Below, in pieces: positions 1 to 10,846 of a DNA stretch of 64,000 nt. Both the position numbers and the translations under genes were made by a program. How positions within the stretch are numbered: the first letter of the stretch is position 1; each line of letters starts with the position of its first letter. Location of the stretch: the NCBI GenBank assembly GCA_023245935.1, contig JAHFJM010000003.1:69063-133062 (forward strand). Reading direction: 5' to 3'. The notes below the pieces were generated by a model. That model was given only the letters and a program-made list of their open reading frames with translations. It made no database searches and had not been told where the DNA came from. Source of the DNA: Candidatus Peribacteria bacterium. Its GTDB lineage: Bacteria; Patescibacteriota; Gracilibacteria; Peribacterales; Peribacteraceae.

Positions 1-260
1 TTATGGTCATCATTCTGACATTCAAAAGCTGTTTCAACGTTGCAACTCCCACTGCAACCATCACCGCCTTTCGAGTTGCCATCATCACACTGTTCTCTAT
101 TGCCTTTTGAGTCATAATCTATTCTTCCGTTTCCACATTGCTGCGTGACATCTCCGGTCAGTGAACTGCCGGTGGCACCGAGCGTCGCGACAATCGCAAG
201 CCCTGCCAGGACGGCGATCGATGCGTCCAGAAGGACGCGGTTCAAGATTTTTTTCTCCAT
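1..260 (-). CDS. Secreted Cys-rich DUF4215-like repeat protein (partial, runs off left edge)
   Basis: Reverse-strand ATG at 260; translates MEKKILNRVLLDASIAVLAGLAIVATLGATGSSLTGDVTQQCGNGRIDYDSKGNREQCDDGNSKGGDGCSGSCNVETAFEC...; signal/TM segment then CGNG...EQCDDGN..GDGCS..C pattern of DUF4215; no stop before window edge. Confidence 0.8.
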   Translation of the reverse strand, partial: MEKKILNRVLLDASIAVLAGLAIVATLGATGSSLTGDVTQQCGNGRIDYDSKGNREQCDDGNSKGGDGCSGSCNVETAFECQNDDH

Positions 261-357
261 AGGATGAGTTGGAAATGGATATTTGTTTGATTTCTCAAGA
301 ATTATATACTATTTCTTGTATGTTTGTCAACGAGTGCGCATGCTACAATCACCTCCG

Positions 358-1287
358 ATGAAGCTTGCGCAGACGCTCCTCGGGATTGAATTCAAAAACC
401 CCACAGTGCTCGCGTCCGGTATCTGGGGGATTACGGCAGCGAGTTGGCGGAGGGCTGCAAAGTGCGGAGCGGGAGCGGTGACGACCAAGTCGCTCTGGCT
501 GCATGAACACAAGGGACACCGGAATCCGACGATTCTTTCCACCGAGCACTGGACGCTCAATGCCGTCGGCGTTCCCGACGCGGGTGTGGAAAAAGCGCGT
601 GAAGAGATAGGCAATTTCAATAAAGAGAAGCCGGTTCCGCTGATCGCGAACATCATTGCGGAGTCTGTCGAGAATTACGCGAAAACCGCAGTCAGGATTC
701 TCGAGCTGAAGCCGGAAATTCTCGAAGTGAACATCAGCTGTCCGAATATCGAAGACGAATTCGGTCGACCGTTTGCGTGCAGCATCGGCGACGCGTCTGC
801 CGTCACCAAAGCCGTGAAAGCCGTCAGCGGCAAGACCCCGGTGTTCATCAAGCTTTCGCCGAATGTCGATAGCATTGCAGCAATCGCGATCGCGTGCGCG
901 TCCGCGGGTGCGGACGGATTTACGGTGATCAATACCGCCGGTCCCGGCATGGCGATTGACCTCAAGACCCGCATGCCGATCCTCGCGAACAAAGTCGGAG
1001 GTATCTCGGGTCCGGCAATCAAGCCGCTCGCAGTGCGGTGCATTGCAGATGTGTACAGAGCAACGGAAGGGAAACTGCCGATCATCGGCACGGGCGGTGT
1101 CGAGACAGGTGAAGATGCCATCGAATTTCTCCTCGCAGGCGCAACGCTGATCGGCATCGGAACGGCGCTTGCGGAGCGAGGAGAGACAGTATTCAAGCTT
1201 GTCTGCGATGAGATGAAGGAGTGGGGGAAGAAGAACGGGGTAAAAGATATGAAGGAACTGATCGGCGGCATGCATAAGAACCTCTGA
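358..1287 (+). CDS. pyrD: Dihydroorotate dehydrogenase, catalytic subunit
   Basis: ORF 283..1287; homology starts at MKLAQTLLGIEFKNPTVLASGIWG; NISCPN and IGTGGVETGEDAIEFLLAGATLIGIGTAL motifs; followed by pyrK-like gene. Confidence 0.93.
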   Translation: MKLAQTLLGIEFKNPTVLASGIWGITAASWRRAAKCGAGAVTTKSLWLHEHKGHRNPTILSTEHWTLNAVGVPDAGVEKAREEIGNFNKEKPVPLIANIIAESVENYAKTAVRILELKPEILEVNISCPNIEDEFGRPFACSIGDASAVTKAVKAVSGKTPVFIKLSPNVDSIAAIAIACASAGADGFTVINTAGPGMAIDLKTRMPILANKVGGISGPAIKPLAVRCIADVYRATEGKLPIIGTGGVETGEDAIEFLLAGATLIGIGTALAERGETVFKLVCDEMKEWGKKNGVKDMKELIGGMHKNL

Positions 1288-1410
1288 AAAATGCATGCTG
1301 CTTCGTCCCGCCTTCGCCTGCGGGCTATGGACGGGCAGGCAACTGCGCGAAAATTTTTAGCTTGTTTCCTCGCATCCTGCTATTTTTGAGAGGTTCCTCC
1401 TCCTGTACTC

Positions 1411-2250
1411 TTGATACGGTCAATTCCCCTTCAATCTCGGCTCCCCAGAACCTACCCCATTGCGTCCGTTCGCCGCGAGACGGAAATGGTGCAGACATTC
1501 ACTTTCGATGTCACGCTTGGAGCCAAGCCGGGGCAATTCGTCATGGTGTGGGTTCCGGGCATCGACGAAGTGCCGATGAGCATTGCGAGTGACAACGGGA
1601 AACAGCTGAAGATTACGTTTTTCGCTGTCGGCGATATGACACGAATTCTTGCGGCAATGAAGAAAGGGGACTTGGTCGGGTTGCGCGGTCCGTTTGGGAC
1701 TCACTACCGGTGGAAGCCGAAGCAGCATCTCGCGCTCGTTGCAGGCGGCTACGGTGCCGCACCGATGTACTTTGCCGCTCTGGAAGCGATCAAAGACGGA
1801 TGCACACTCGAGGTGTTCGTTGGTGCGAGAAGCAGTGAACATCTTCTGTATCTGAAGGAATTCAAGAGTCTTCCGAAAACAACATTGCACGTTGCAACGG
1901 ACAATGGCTCGAAGGGCTTTCAGGGTTTCAACGTGCAGAATTTTGATGCGGTTCTGAAGGACAAGAAACATTCGAAGACAAAACCGTTCGTGCATCAGAT
2001 CTTCGCCTGCGGTCCCGAACGTATGCTTGTCTCGGTGTCGGCGCTCAGTGCGAAATGGAAGATCCCGAGTCAGCTCTCTCTCGAGCGCTACATGAAGTGC
2101 GGGTACGGGCTCTGCGGCAACTGCGTCGTCGATCCGCTCGGCATACGTCTTTGCATCGACGGTCCGGTCGTGAGCAATGATGTCTGCAAAAAAATCACGG
2201 AGTTTGGGGTGTATCACAGGGATGCAATTGGGAAAAAGCACACATTCTGA
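1411..2250 (+). CDS. pyrK: Dihydroorotate dehydrogenase electron-transfer subunit (FAD/2Fe-2S)
   Basis: FAD/NAD reductase signatures (GQFVMVWVPG, GGYGAAPMYFAAL) and C-terminal Cys cluster KCGYGLCGNCVVDPLGIRLCIDGPV; adjacent to pyrD. Confidence 0.9.
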   Translation: MIRSIPLQSRLPRTYPIASVRRETEMVQTFTFDVTLGAKPGQFVMVWVPGIDEVPMSIASDNGKQLKITFFAVGDMTRILAAMKKGDLVGLRGPFGTHYRWKPKQHLALVAGGYGAAPMYFAALEAIKDGCTLEVFVGARSSEHLLYLKEFKSLPKTTLHVATDNGSKGFQGFNVQNFDAVLKDKKHSKTKPFVHQIFACGPERMLVSVSALSAKWKIPSQLSLERYMKCGYGLCGNCVVDPLGIRLCIDGPVVSNDVCKKITEFGVYHRDAIGKKHTF

Positions 2251-2252
2251 AT

Positions 2253-2283
2253 AAAAAAACCGCCCTTTCGAGCGGTTTTTTAT
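2253..2283. terminator. Intrinsic terminator, likely bidirectional, between pyrK and csp
   Basis: aaaaaaaccgccctttcgagcggttttttat: perfect stem flanked by A and T tracts between convergent genes. Confidence 0.85.
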
Positions 2284-2298
2284 CGTTTTGATTGCGTA

Positions 2299-2553
<255 letters not shown>

Positions 2554-2623
2554 CTAAAGAAAGCGTACTGGAAAGGGGGTAGGAAAGCAATGAAGAAGTG
2601 CTTGAAAATAGGTGGGAAAACTC

Positions 2624-2653
2624 TTGACAATTGGTTTAGTACTAAACTAATAT
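2624..2653 (+). promoter_or_regulatory. Sigma70-type promoter with a 14-bp palindrome between -35 and -10
   Basis: TTGACA (2624-2629), 18-nt spacer containing GTTTAGTACTAAAC (2634-2647), TAATAT (2648-2653). Confidence 0.75.
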
Positions 2654-2684
2654 GAGCGCGTCTTAATTCTTTCCCACTCTCATC

Positions 2685-2717
2685 ATGTCTGGTGGACCAG
2701 GATGTGGCTGCAACTAA
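2685..2717 (+). CDS. Candidate 10-aa mini-ORF / leader peptide MSGGPGCGCN
   Basis: ATG TCT GGT GGA CCA GGA TGT GGC TGC AAC TAA, 32 nt after the -10 box and 15 nt before a terminator; no obvious Shine-Dalgarno. Confidence 0.4.
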   Translation: MSGGPGCGCN

Positions 2718-2731
2718 GCAGTTCGAAAGGA

Positions 2732-2755
2732 GACCCCCTCGGGGGTCTTTTTTTT
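2732..2755 (+). terminator. Intrinsic terminator / attenuator upstream of methyltransferase
   Basis: gaccccctcgggggtctttttttt; ends 19 nt before the methyltransferase ATG. Confidence 0.85.
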
Positions 2756-2773
2756 GTGATACCCTCTCATCTC

Positions 2774-3958
2774 ATGCCAAGCGCCTATCCCATTCTCACG
2801 CTCAAACCCGGCAGTGAAGTGCACGTGCAGAACCGTCACCATGCGATTTACCGCACATCCGTCCAGACTGCGCCCGTCTGTGACAACGGATCGATCGTCG
2901 AAGTGCGAAGCGCTGAGGGGCAATTCCTATGTTTTGCGACGATCAACAATCGTTCGTACCTCTGTGCGAGAGCCTTCTCGTTTGAAGAAGGGGATCCGAT
3001 GGAGGCACTCCGTCGGCTGATCAAGCGATCGATCGAGTTGCGTCATGCATTGCCGTCGCTGCGTGATACCGATGCGATCCGTCTGATCAATGCGGAAGGC
3101 GACAGCATTCCGGGTCTGATCGTCGATCAGTACGGGGAATTTCTGATCGTCCAGCTGACGACGGTCGGAATGGATAAGGTCAGAGTTTTCATTTTCGATC
3201 TTCTGATGGAACTCCGGAAGCCGAAAGGCATCTACGAAAAGTCGACGGGTTCCGCACGGAAGAAGGAAGCGCTCGGAGACCGTGAGGGCTGGGTGCGGGG
3301 AAAAGGAACCGAGACGATCACCGTTACCGAGCGTGGGCTGAAGTTTCTCATCTCCCCGTCGGGAAGCCAGAAGACGGGACTCTTTCTTGACCAGCGCGAG
3401 ATGCGCTCTCTCGTGCGGGAGAATGCGGCGGGGCTCACCGTGCTCGATGTCTGCAGCTACGTCGGTGGCTTCGCACTCGCGGCACTCAGTGGCGGCGCTC
3501 TTGCAGCGGACTCCGTCGATTACGATCCCGAGGCGATTGAAACCGGAAAGAAGCATGCGGTACTCAACGGATTCAGTGCCGATCAATCGATGATGTATTG
3601 CGAAGATGCGTTCGATTTTCTGCGCAGGAGACCATCGCCTCGTGCGTACGACTTTATTATTCTGGATCCTCCGGCATTTGCGAAGCGCGATACGGAACTC
3701 GATCTCGCAAAGCATGCGTACACGGACTTGAATCGCATGGCGATGGAAATACTTCCGCCGGGCGGGCTATTGCTGACCTGCTCCTGTTCGTATCAGATCG
3801 ATGTGCCGCTCTTCCAGACTATCATCTTCCATGCTGCGAGGCAGGCGAAGAGATCAGTGCGGATTCTGCAGCGGCATCATCATGCGTATGATCATCCGGT
3901 GAATATTTATCACCCGGAAACGGATTATCTGAAGAGTATGCTTCTTTGGATTGAATAA
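2774..3958 (+). CDS. PUA-domain class I SAM-dependent rRNA methyltransferase (RlmI/RlmK-like)
   Basis: PUA-like N-terminus then VLDVCSYVGGFALAAL SAM motif and DFIILDPPAFAK motif. Confidence 0.88.
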   Translation: MPSAYPILTLKPGSEVHVQNRHHAIYRTSVQTAPVCDNGSIVEVRSAEGQFLCFATINNRSYLCARAFSFEEGDPMEALRRLIKRSIELRHALPSLRDTDAIRLINAEGDSIPGLIVDQYGEFLIVQLTTVGMDKVRVFIFDLLMELRKPKGIYEKSTGSARKKEALGDREGWVRGKGTETITVTERGLKFLISPSGSQKTGLFLDQREMRSLVRENAAGLTVLDVCSYVGGFALAALSGGALAADSVDYDPEAIETGKKHAVLNGFSADQSMMYCEDAFDFLRRRPSPRAYDFIILDPPAFAKRDTELDLAKHAYTDLNRMAMEILPPGGLLLTCSCSYQIDVPLFQTIIFHAARQAKRSVRILQRHHHAYDHPVNIYHPETDYLKSMLLWIE

Positions 3959-3989
3959 TTTCTGTTCTAAAATTTTTTCCTGCCTGCAG

Positions 3990-4112
3990 TCCTCACTCCG
4001 GCGCTGATGCGCCACCTCTCTCCATCGGCTGGAGAGAGGAATGTCCGTAATCAGAGAAATACGGGCTCCCCCTTCTCCAGCCGATGGAGAAGGGGTCAGG
4101 GGATGAGGACCG
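3990..4112. repeat. Composite palindromic element, copy A
   Basis: cctcactccggcgctgatgcgcca...ggagagagg-ATGTCCGTAATCAGAGAAAT-...cccttctccagccgatggagaagggg...gatgagg; shares an exact 20-nt core with copy F (61676-61695, reverse complement). Confidence 0.85.
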
Positions 4113-4113
4113 T

Positions 4114-4860
4114 TTACACCTGTATCCTCGCAAACAAAGTACTCCCCAGCCACAGAAAGAACATCGTCATCAGACCGAGGACGGTGATATCGAGTCCGAT
4201 GCCGAAATGACTCGCGCCGATGAGGCTGAAGCGCAGCGCATCCACGCCGTACGAGAGGGGATCGAGCTTCGTGATGATTTCGATGGCTTTCGGCAGCCCC
4301 TCCAGCGGGAAGAGTGCGCCGGAGAGGAAGAACAGCGGCATGACGAGGAAGTTCATGATGAGTTGGAAGCCCTGGAAGTCTTCGAGGACCGACGCGATTG
4401 CCGTACCGATTGCCGTGAAGAGAATGGCGATCAGGAACATGATGAGAATCGCCACCGGAACCATGCTCCAAGATTCGGGATGAAATCCCGCGAGGAAGGT
4501 GATGCAGAAGACGATGATGCCTTGGATCAGCGCGACCGTCGCACCTCCGATCGTCCTTCCGATCATGACAGCGAGACGAGGCACCGGAGCCACGAGTGTC
4601 TCTTTCAGGAAGCCGAACTGCCGATCCCAGATGATCTCGATGCCGGAGAAGATCGATGTGAAGAGCACGCTCATCGCGATCACGCCCGGCGCGAGAAACG
4701 TGATGTAATTGCCGCCTCCCGCTTTTGCGTAGATCGGACCTAAGCCGAAACCGAGCGCGAACAGAAAGAGCAGCGGCTGCCCGAGCGAGCCGATGATCCT
4801 CGACCGCGACCGGAGGTAGCGTTTGATTTGCCGGAGCCAGAGGATATAGATCGTGGACAT
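4114..4860 (-). CDS. ABC-2 type transporter permease (DrrB-like)
   Basis: Six-TM profile, N-terminus ...RSRIIGSLGQPLLFLFALGFGLGPIY, adjacent to ABC ATPase. Confidence 0.88.
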   Translation of the reverse strand: MSTIYILWLRQIKRYLRSRSRIIGSLGQPLLFLFALGFGLGPIYAKAGGGNYITFLAPGVIAMSVLFTSIFSGIEIIWDRQFGFLKETLVAPVPRLAVMIGRTIGGATVALIQGIIVFCITFLAGFHPESWSMVPVAILIMFLIAILFTAIGTAIASVLEDFQGFQLIMNFLVMPLFFLSGALFPLEGLPKAIEIITKLDPLSYGVDALRFSLIGASHFGIGLDITVLGLMTMFFLWLGSTLFARIQV

Positions 4861-4870
4861 GAGAGTGGGG

Positions 4871-5689
4871 TTACCGTTTTCGCCACATGCGGCTGTGGGC
4901 GCGGAGACTGTCGATCGGGCTCGCGTCTTCTTCGCGGATGGAACTGCCGGTCAGTTTGAGGAAGGCGTCTTCGAGATTGGCTGTCTGTGTCTTCGTTTTC
5001 AGATCCTGCGCCGATCCCATCGCAACGATTACGCCGTGGTCGATCACCGCGATGCGGCTTGCAACCCGATCCGCTTCCTCCATGTAGTGGGTCGTGAGAA
5101 AGACCGTGATGTTCTCTTTCTTGTTCAGATCCGTCACGTAATTCCAGAGATGATTCCGTGTCTGCGGATCCAAGCCAATCGTCGGTTCGTCGAGAAACAA
5201 GATCTTCGGATGATGCAGGAGCCCGCGTGCGATCTCGAGTCTGCGTTTCATCCCGCCCGAGAAATGTTTCACGAGATCATCTTTGCGATCTGAGAGACTC
5301 ACGATCTCCAGAAGTTCTTGCATACGCTCTCTCCGCAATTTTTTCGGCACTCCGTAGAGCACGCCGTGCAGTTCGAGGTTTTCCCATGCCGTGAGCTCGT
5401 CATCGAGACTCGGATCCTGAAAGACGATGCCGAACGACTGTCGAACGGATGCCTGATCCTTTGCCGGGTCGAACCCGTTCAGTCGGATCTCTCCGCTTGT
5501 CGGTCTCAGGAGTGTCGTGAGCATCTTGATGGTCGTCGTCTTGCCTGCACCGTTCGGTCCGAGGAATCCGAAGATTTCACCGGTGCGGACGTCGAACGAA
5601 ATATTCTTCACCGCTTTGATCTCACCGAAACTCTTCGTGAGATTCTTGACCGCGATAATCGGTGCCGAAGTGGAAGGGGAAGCAGTCAT
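4871..5689 (-). CDS. ABC transporter ATP-binding protein (DrrA-like)
   Basis: Walker A GPNGAGKTT, signature HFSGGMKRRLEIARGLLHHP, Walker B ILFLDEPTIGLDP. Confidence 0.95.
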   Translation of the reverse strand: MTASPSTSAPIIAVKNLTKSFGEIKAVKNISFDVRTGEIFGFLGPNGAGKTTTIKMLTTLLRPTSGEIRLNGFDPAKDQASVRQSFGIVFQDPSLDDELTAWENLELHGVLYGVPKKLRRERMQELLEIVSLSDRKDDLVKHFSGGMKRRLEIARGLLHHPKILFLDEPTIGLDPQTRNHLWNYVTDLNKKENITVFLTTHYMEEADRVASRIAVIDHGVIVAMGSAQDLKTKTQTANLEDAFLKLTGSSIREEDASPIDSLRAHSRMWRKR

Positions 5690-5751
5690 TAGTTGAGAAC
5701 TGAACTATACAGGAGGAAAGCACTTTCCGCTACCATACAGATGCCAGAACC

Positions 5752-6243
5752 ATGCCTACCCCCGATCTCAAGCGGCGTTTCCTGCACTCACTCTTTGATA
5801 TTCTCGTTGTCATCAAAGGGATCGACGGATTCCTCGAGATTATCGGAGGATTCCTCCTCATGAGGATCAGTACCGAACGCCTCAGTGAAATGATCATTTT
5901 TTTGACGCAGTATGAACTATCGAACGATCCGGATGACGTCATTGCACATGCCGTTCTCGGCTTTGCAAGTCATCTGCAGATCGGAACGAAGGTGTTCAGC
6001 ACCATCTATCTTCTCGGTCACGGCTTCCTGAAGGTCATTCTTGTGTACAATTTGCTGAAGGAGCGTATGTGGGTGTTTCCCGTTGCCATCGGCGTGATCG
6101 AGATTTTCGTTCTGTACCAGACGTACCGCTTCTCCGTCCATCAGTCGATCGGGATCGGCATCATCAATATCATCGATATGCTTGCGATCGCGTTCATCTG
6201 GAGCGAGTGGAGGGCGAGGCGGGCAGTTGTGGGGGGGAGGTGA
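5752..6243 (+). CDS. DUF2127 family membrane protein
   Basis: LHSLFDILVVIKGIDGFLEIIGG start and four hydrophobic segments typical of DUF2127. Confidence 0.75.
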   Translation: MPTPDLKRRFLHSLFDILVVIKGIDGFLEIIGGFLLMRISTERLSEMIIFLTQYELSNDPDDVIAHAVLGFASHLQIGTKVFSTIYLLGHGFLKVILVYNLLKERMWVFPVAIGVIEIFVLYQTYRFSVHQSIGIGIINIIDMLAIAFIWSEWRARRAVVGGR

Positions 6244-7228
6244 GGAAAGTACCCTATTACACGTACCCTACCTACCAAACCTCCCCAACCTTCCCCTGAT
6301 CGATCTCCAGCGAAAACTCCTCGGCGATTCCATTCGAAATGATGCGTTTGCGAAGGCGCTTCGGAAGGTGATCAAACCGCAGGAGACGACGGTGATCGAT
6401 CTCGGATCCGGTACCGGATTTCTCAGTTTTCTTGCATCGAGACTGGGTGCGAAGCATGTGACGCTGATTGAGAGCGGAGAAATTTGTGCCGCGAGTTCGG
6501 CGCTCGCGAAGCGAAACGGCATTCGAAACTGCACGATTCTCCGCAAACATTCCACCGAGGTGCACGGGCTTCCGAAAGCGGATGTTCTCCTGTCCGAAAC
6601 ACTCGGGAACTGCGCGCTCGAGGAAAATATTCTCGAGTCGATCGAAGATGCGAAGCGATTTTTAAAACCAACAGGAGTCATTATTCCGGGAAAGATCAGC
6701 CAGTTTGTGTGTCCCGTTGTCACGGATCGAATACAGAAAGAAATCGATATCTGGGAAAATATTGGCTTTAAGCTCAACTTCACCGAAGCGCGAGACATTG
6801 CGATGAACAATATGTACGTAAAAACGGTGCGCACGGATGATCTACTGTCCGGTTCCGATGCGATTCGTCAGTGGGACAGCATCGATTTCGCGAAGAAAAA
6901 TTCCAGTATCCGCAGTGCGGATAGTTCCTGGAATGCATCATCGCCAATCACGGTCTATGGCTTCGTACTGTGGTGGAACGCCGAGCTGACCAAAGGCGTA
7001 GAACTGTCGACGAGCCCCTTCGAGCCACTGACGCACTGGGAGCAGATTTACCTTCCGCTTCTGCAACCGGTTGCGATGCAGAAAGGTTCATCGATCGATC
7101 TGACACTCACGTCGGATACGCGCTGGAAGGTGAAAATCAATCTGACGTGGACGGTTCGGCTTCTCGATGAGAAGGGCAAGGAAGTTTCGAAGCAGGAGTT
7201 GGATATGCGGAAGGGGCATATCAATTAG
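6182..7228 (+). CDS. Protein arginine methyltransferase-like SAM methyltransferase (start uncertain, likely near 6297)
   Basis: VIDLGSGTGFLSFLASRLGAKHVTLIESGE, ADVLLSETLGN, and FLKPTGVIIPGK as in PRMT-like enzymes; the first ~38 codons overlap DUF2127 in another frame and are probably not coding. Confidence 0.75.
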   Translation: MRSRSSGASGGRGGQLWGGGEESTLLHVPYLPNLPNLPLIDLQRKLLGDSIRNDAFAKALRKVIKPQETTVIDLGSGTGFLSFLASRLGAKHVTLIESGEICAASSALAKRNGIRNCTILRKHSTEVHGLPKADVLLSETLGNCALEENILESIEDAKRFLKPTGVIIPGKISQFVCPVVTDRIQKEIDIWENIGFKLNFTEARDIAMNNMYVKTVRTDDLLSGSDAIRQWDSIDFAKKNSSIRSADSSWNASSPITVYGFVLWWNAELTKGVELSTSPFEPLTHWEQIYLPLLQPVAMQKGSSIDLTLTSDTRWKVKINLTWTVRLLDEKGKEVSKQELDMRKGHIN

Positions 7229-7232
7229 CGCT

Positions 7233-7889
7233 TCATTTCTCGGAAATTTCGAAGACGTACAGGAGCACATCTCCGGTTTCTTCGGGGTAAAATCTATGTC
7301 GGGATGTTTCCAAGAGATCATCAAATTCTCCGTTCTCATCAATACTTCCGCACGATGCATACAATTTTTTAACGGCGGGAGCAGCAGTGATGCTGACAGC
7401 TCTCTGAAACCCAAGACTCTTCATTTTCTCGAGACAAGCATGCAGCAGCGTCCTTCCGAATCGTAAGTTCCTGTGCCCTGGTGCAACGGCGAAACCGCCG
7501 ATCAGCCCCGTGCTCTCATGCTGCTCCAGTGATGTGAAATACAATGTTCCGATGGGATCATCGCGGTGGTAGAGCACCAGGCTCGTCGGAAGTTTCTCCA
7601 GGAGCGCAGATTCGTCCAGAGGCTTCAGGTACGGTGTGCCTTTCTCTGTTTGGAAGTCGGGTCCAGAGCAGTCGAGGCGGATCTGATGGAGCGCTTCAAG
7701 GTCATGCTCGTCTGCAGGAAAACCTATCCTGATGCTTTTCACGGCTTCCGGACACAGTGCGTGATATTCGCTCGCAGCGGATGCCTGCAGAATGCGGCAT
7801 GCAGGATCGTGTTCCGCGCTGAGCGCAGTTAGTCTGTGTTCGAGTCCGACATCGATTGTGTTTTCCGTTCTTGATTCCGGAGAATGCAT
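7233..7889 (-). CDS. GNAT family N-acetyltransferase
   Basis: GGFAVAPGHRNLRFGRTLLHACLEKMKSLGFQRAVSITAAPAVKKLYASCG acetyl-CoA binding region. Confidence 0.85.
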   Translation of the reverse strand: MHSPESRTENTIDVGLEHRLTALSAEHDPACRILQASAASEYHALCPEAVKSIRIGFPADEHDLEALHQIRLDCSGPDFQTEKGTPYLKPLDESALLEKLPTSLVLYHRDDPIGTLYFTSLEQHESTGLIGGFAVAPGHRNLRFGRTLLHACLEKMKSLGFQRAVSITAAPAVKKLYASCGSIDENGEFDDLLETSRHRFYPEETGDVLLYVFEISEK

Positions 7890-7933
7890 GAGAGAGAAGT
7901 ATGGAGTACAAAAAGAAACCCCGAGAGGGGGAT

Positions 7934-7997
7934 GACAACTCTACGTGGGGGGAAAAGTGACTATATCGCCGTACCCCACCTCGTAGAGGTAGTTGTA
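7934..7997. repeat. Imperfect inverted repeat
   Basis: acaactctacgtgggg ... ccccacctcgtagaggtagttgt; right arm contains nested acctcgtagaggt. Confidence 0.55.
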
Positions 7998-8082
7998 CGC
8001 GGCAGACAACGAAGATTACTGATGAAAGTCACGATGTGAGGATAGTTGGATATAGTGATGTGTCAAATTTATTTCTGAACAG

Positions 8083-8250
8083 CCCTCACCCCCAGCCCCT
8101 CTCCAACGATTGGAGAGGGGTGACTCAAGTTTTGAAGAGTCAGAGTTTGTACTCTGTGAAGCAGAGCTTCCTTCTCCATATCGATGGAGAAGGACAGGAG
8201 GATGAGGGCTGTTGCCGGAGAGAGATGGCGCATCAGCGCCGGAGTGAGGG
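8083..8250. repeat. Composite palindromic element, copy B
   Basis: cctcacccccagcccctctccaacgattggagaggggtgac...cttctccatatcgatggagaagg...ggagagagatggcgcatcagcgccggagtgagg; last module is the reverse complement of the first 33 nt of copy A (about 32/33 identical). Confidence 0.85.
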
Positions 8251-8253
8251 CTT

Positions 8254-10413
<2,160 letters not shown>

Positions 10414-10455
10414 TCAATTGCAAAAAAACTGGGTACGGAGAGAATCAGCGCTCAG

Positions 10456-10710
10456 ATGTCGTCGACAGCAGATCTTCGCAGGCAGGTGGACGGAATCGAT
10501 CGTCAAATTGTGGAATTGCTTTCCCGGAGAATGACGGTTGTGCGTCAGGTGTTGCATCAGCTCGATGAGGATGCTCCGGACAAAGAACGCGAAGCGCAGG
10601 TTTTGAGCAACTGGCTTGAAGAAGGATTCGACTACGATCTCGATGAAGCATCACTCGAGAAGGTCTGCAAAGCAGTCATGGAGATGGGGAGAAAAGCGAA
10701 AGACCGCTAA
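10456..10710 (+). CDS. Chorismate mutase (AroQ-type) domain protein
   Basis: 84 aa LRRQVDGIDRQIVELLSRRMTVVRQVLHQ... with the AroQ helix-1 pattern. Confidence 0.8.
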   Translation: MSSTADLRRQVDGIDRQIVELLSRRMTVVRQVLHQLDEDAPDKEREAQVLSNWLEEGFDYDLDEASLEKVCKAVMEMGRKAKDR

Positions 10711-10740
10711 AGTTATGAGTTCTGAGACGTGAGTGATGAG
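10711..10740. repeat. Degenerate heptamer array
   Basis: agttatg agttctg agacgtg agtgatg ag (four 7-nt units). Confidence 0.6.
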
Positions 10741-10846
10741 CACGGAAGCTTTTGGTTTAGATGAAGAACAAGGATACTCAAAACTCATAGCTTCTCTGCT
10801 TGTTTTTTACCTTCTCCAAGCTCTCAATCTCTGGTATACTGCGGAG

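Noticed and set aside
349-1296. 315-aa antisense ORF over pyrD
   Set aside because: Opposite strand of a clear pyrD; arises from GC-skewed codons, no recognisable domain
3854-4471. 205-aa minus ORF containing PLTPSPSAGEGGARISLITDIPLSSRWREVAHQRRSED
   Set aside because: Translation of palindromic element A plus antisense of the ABC permease; not a gene
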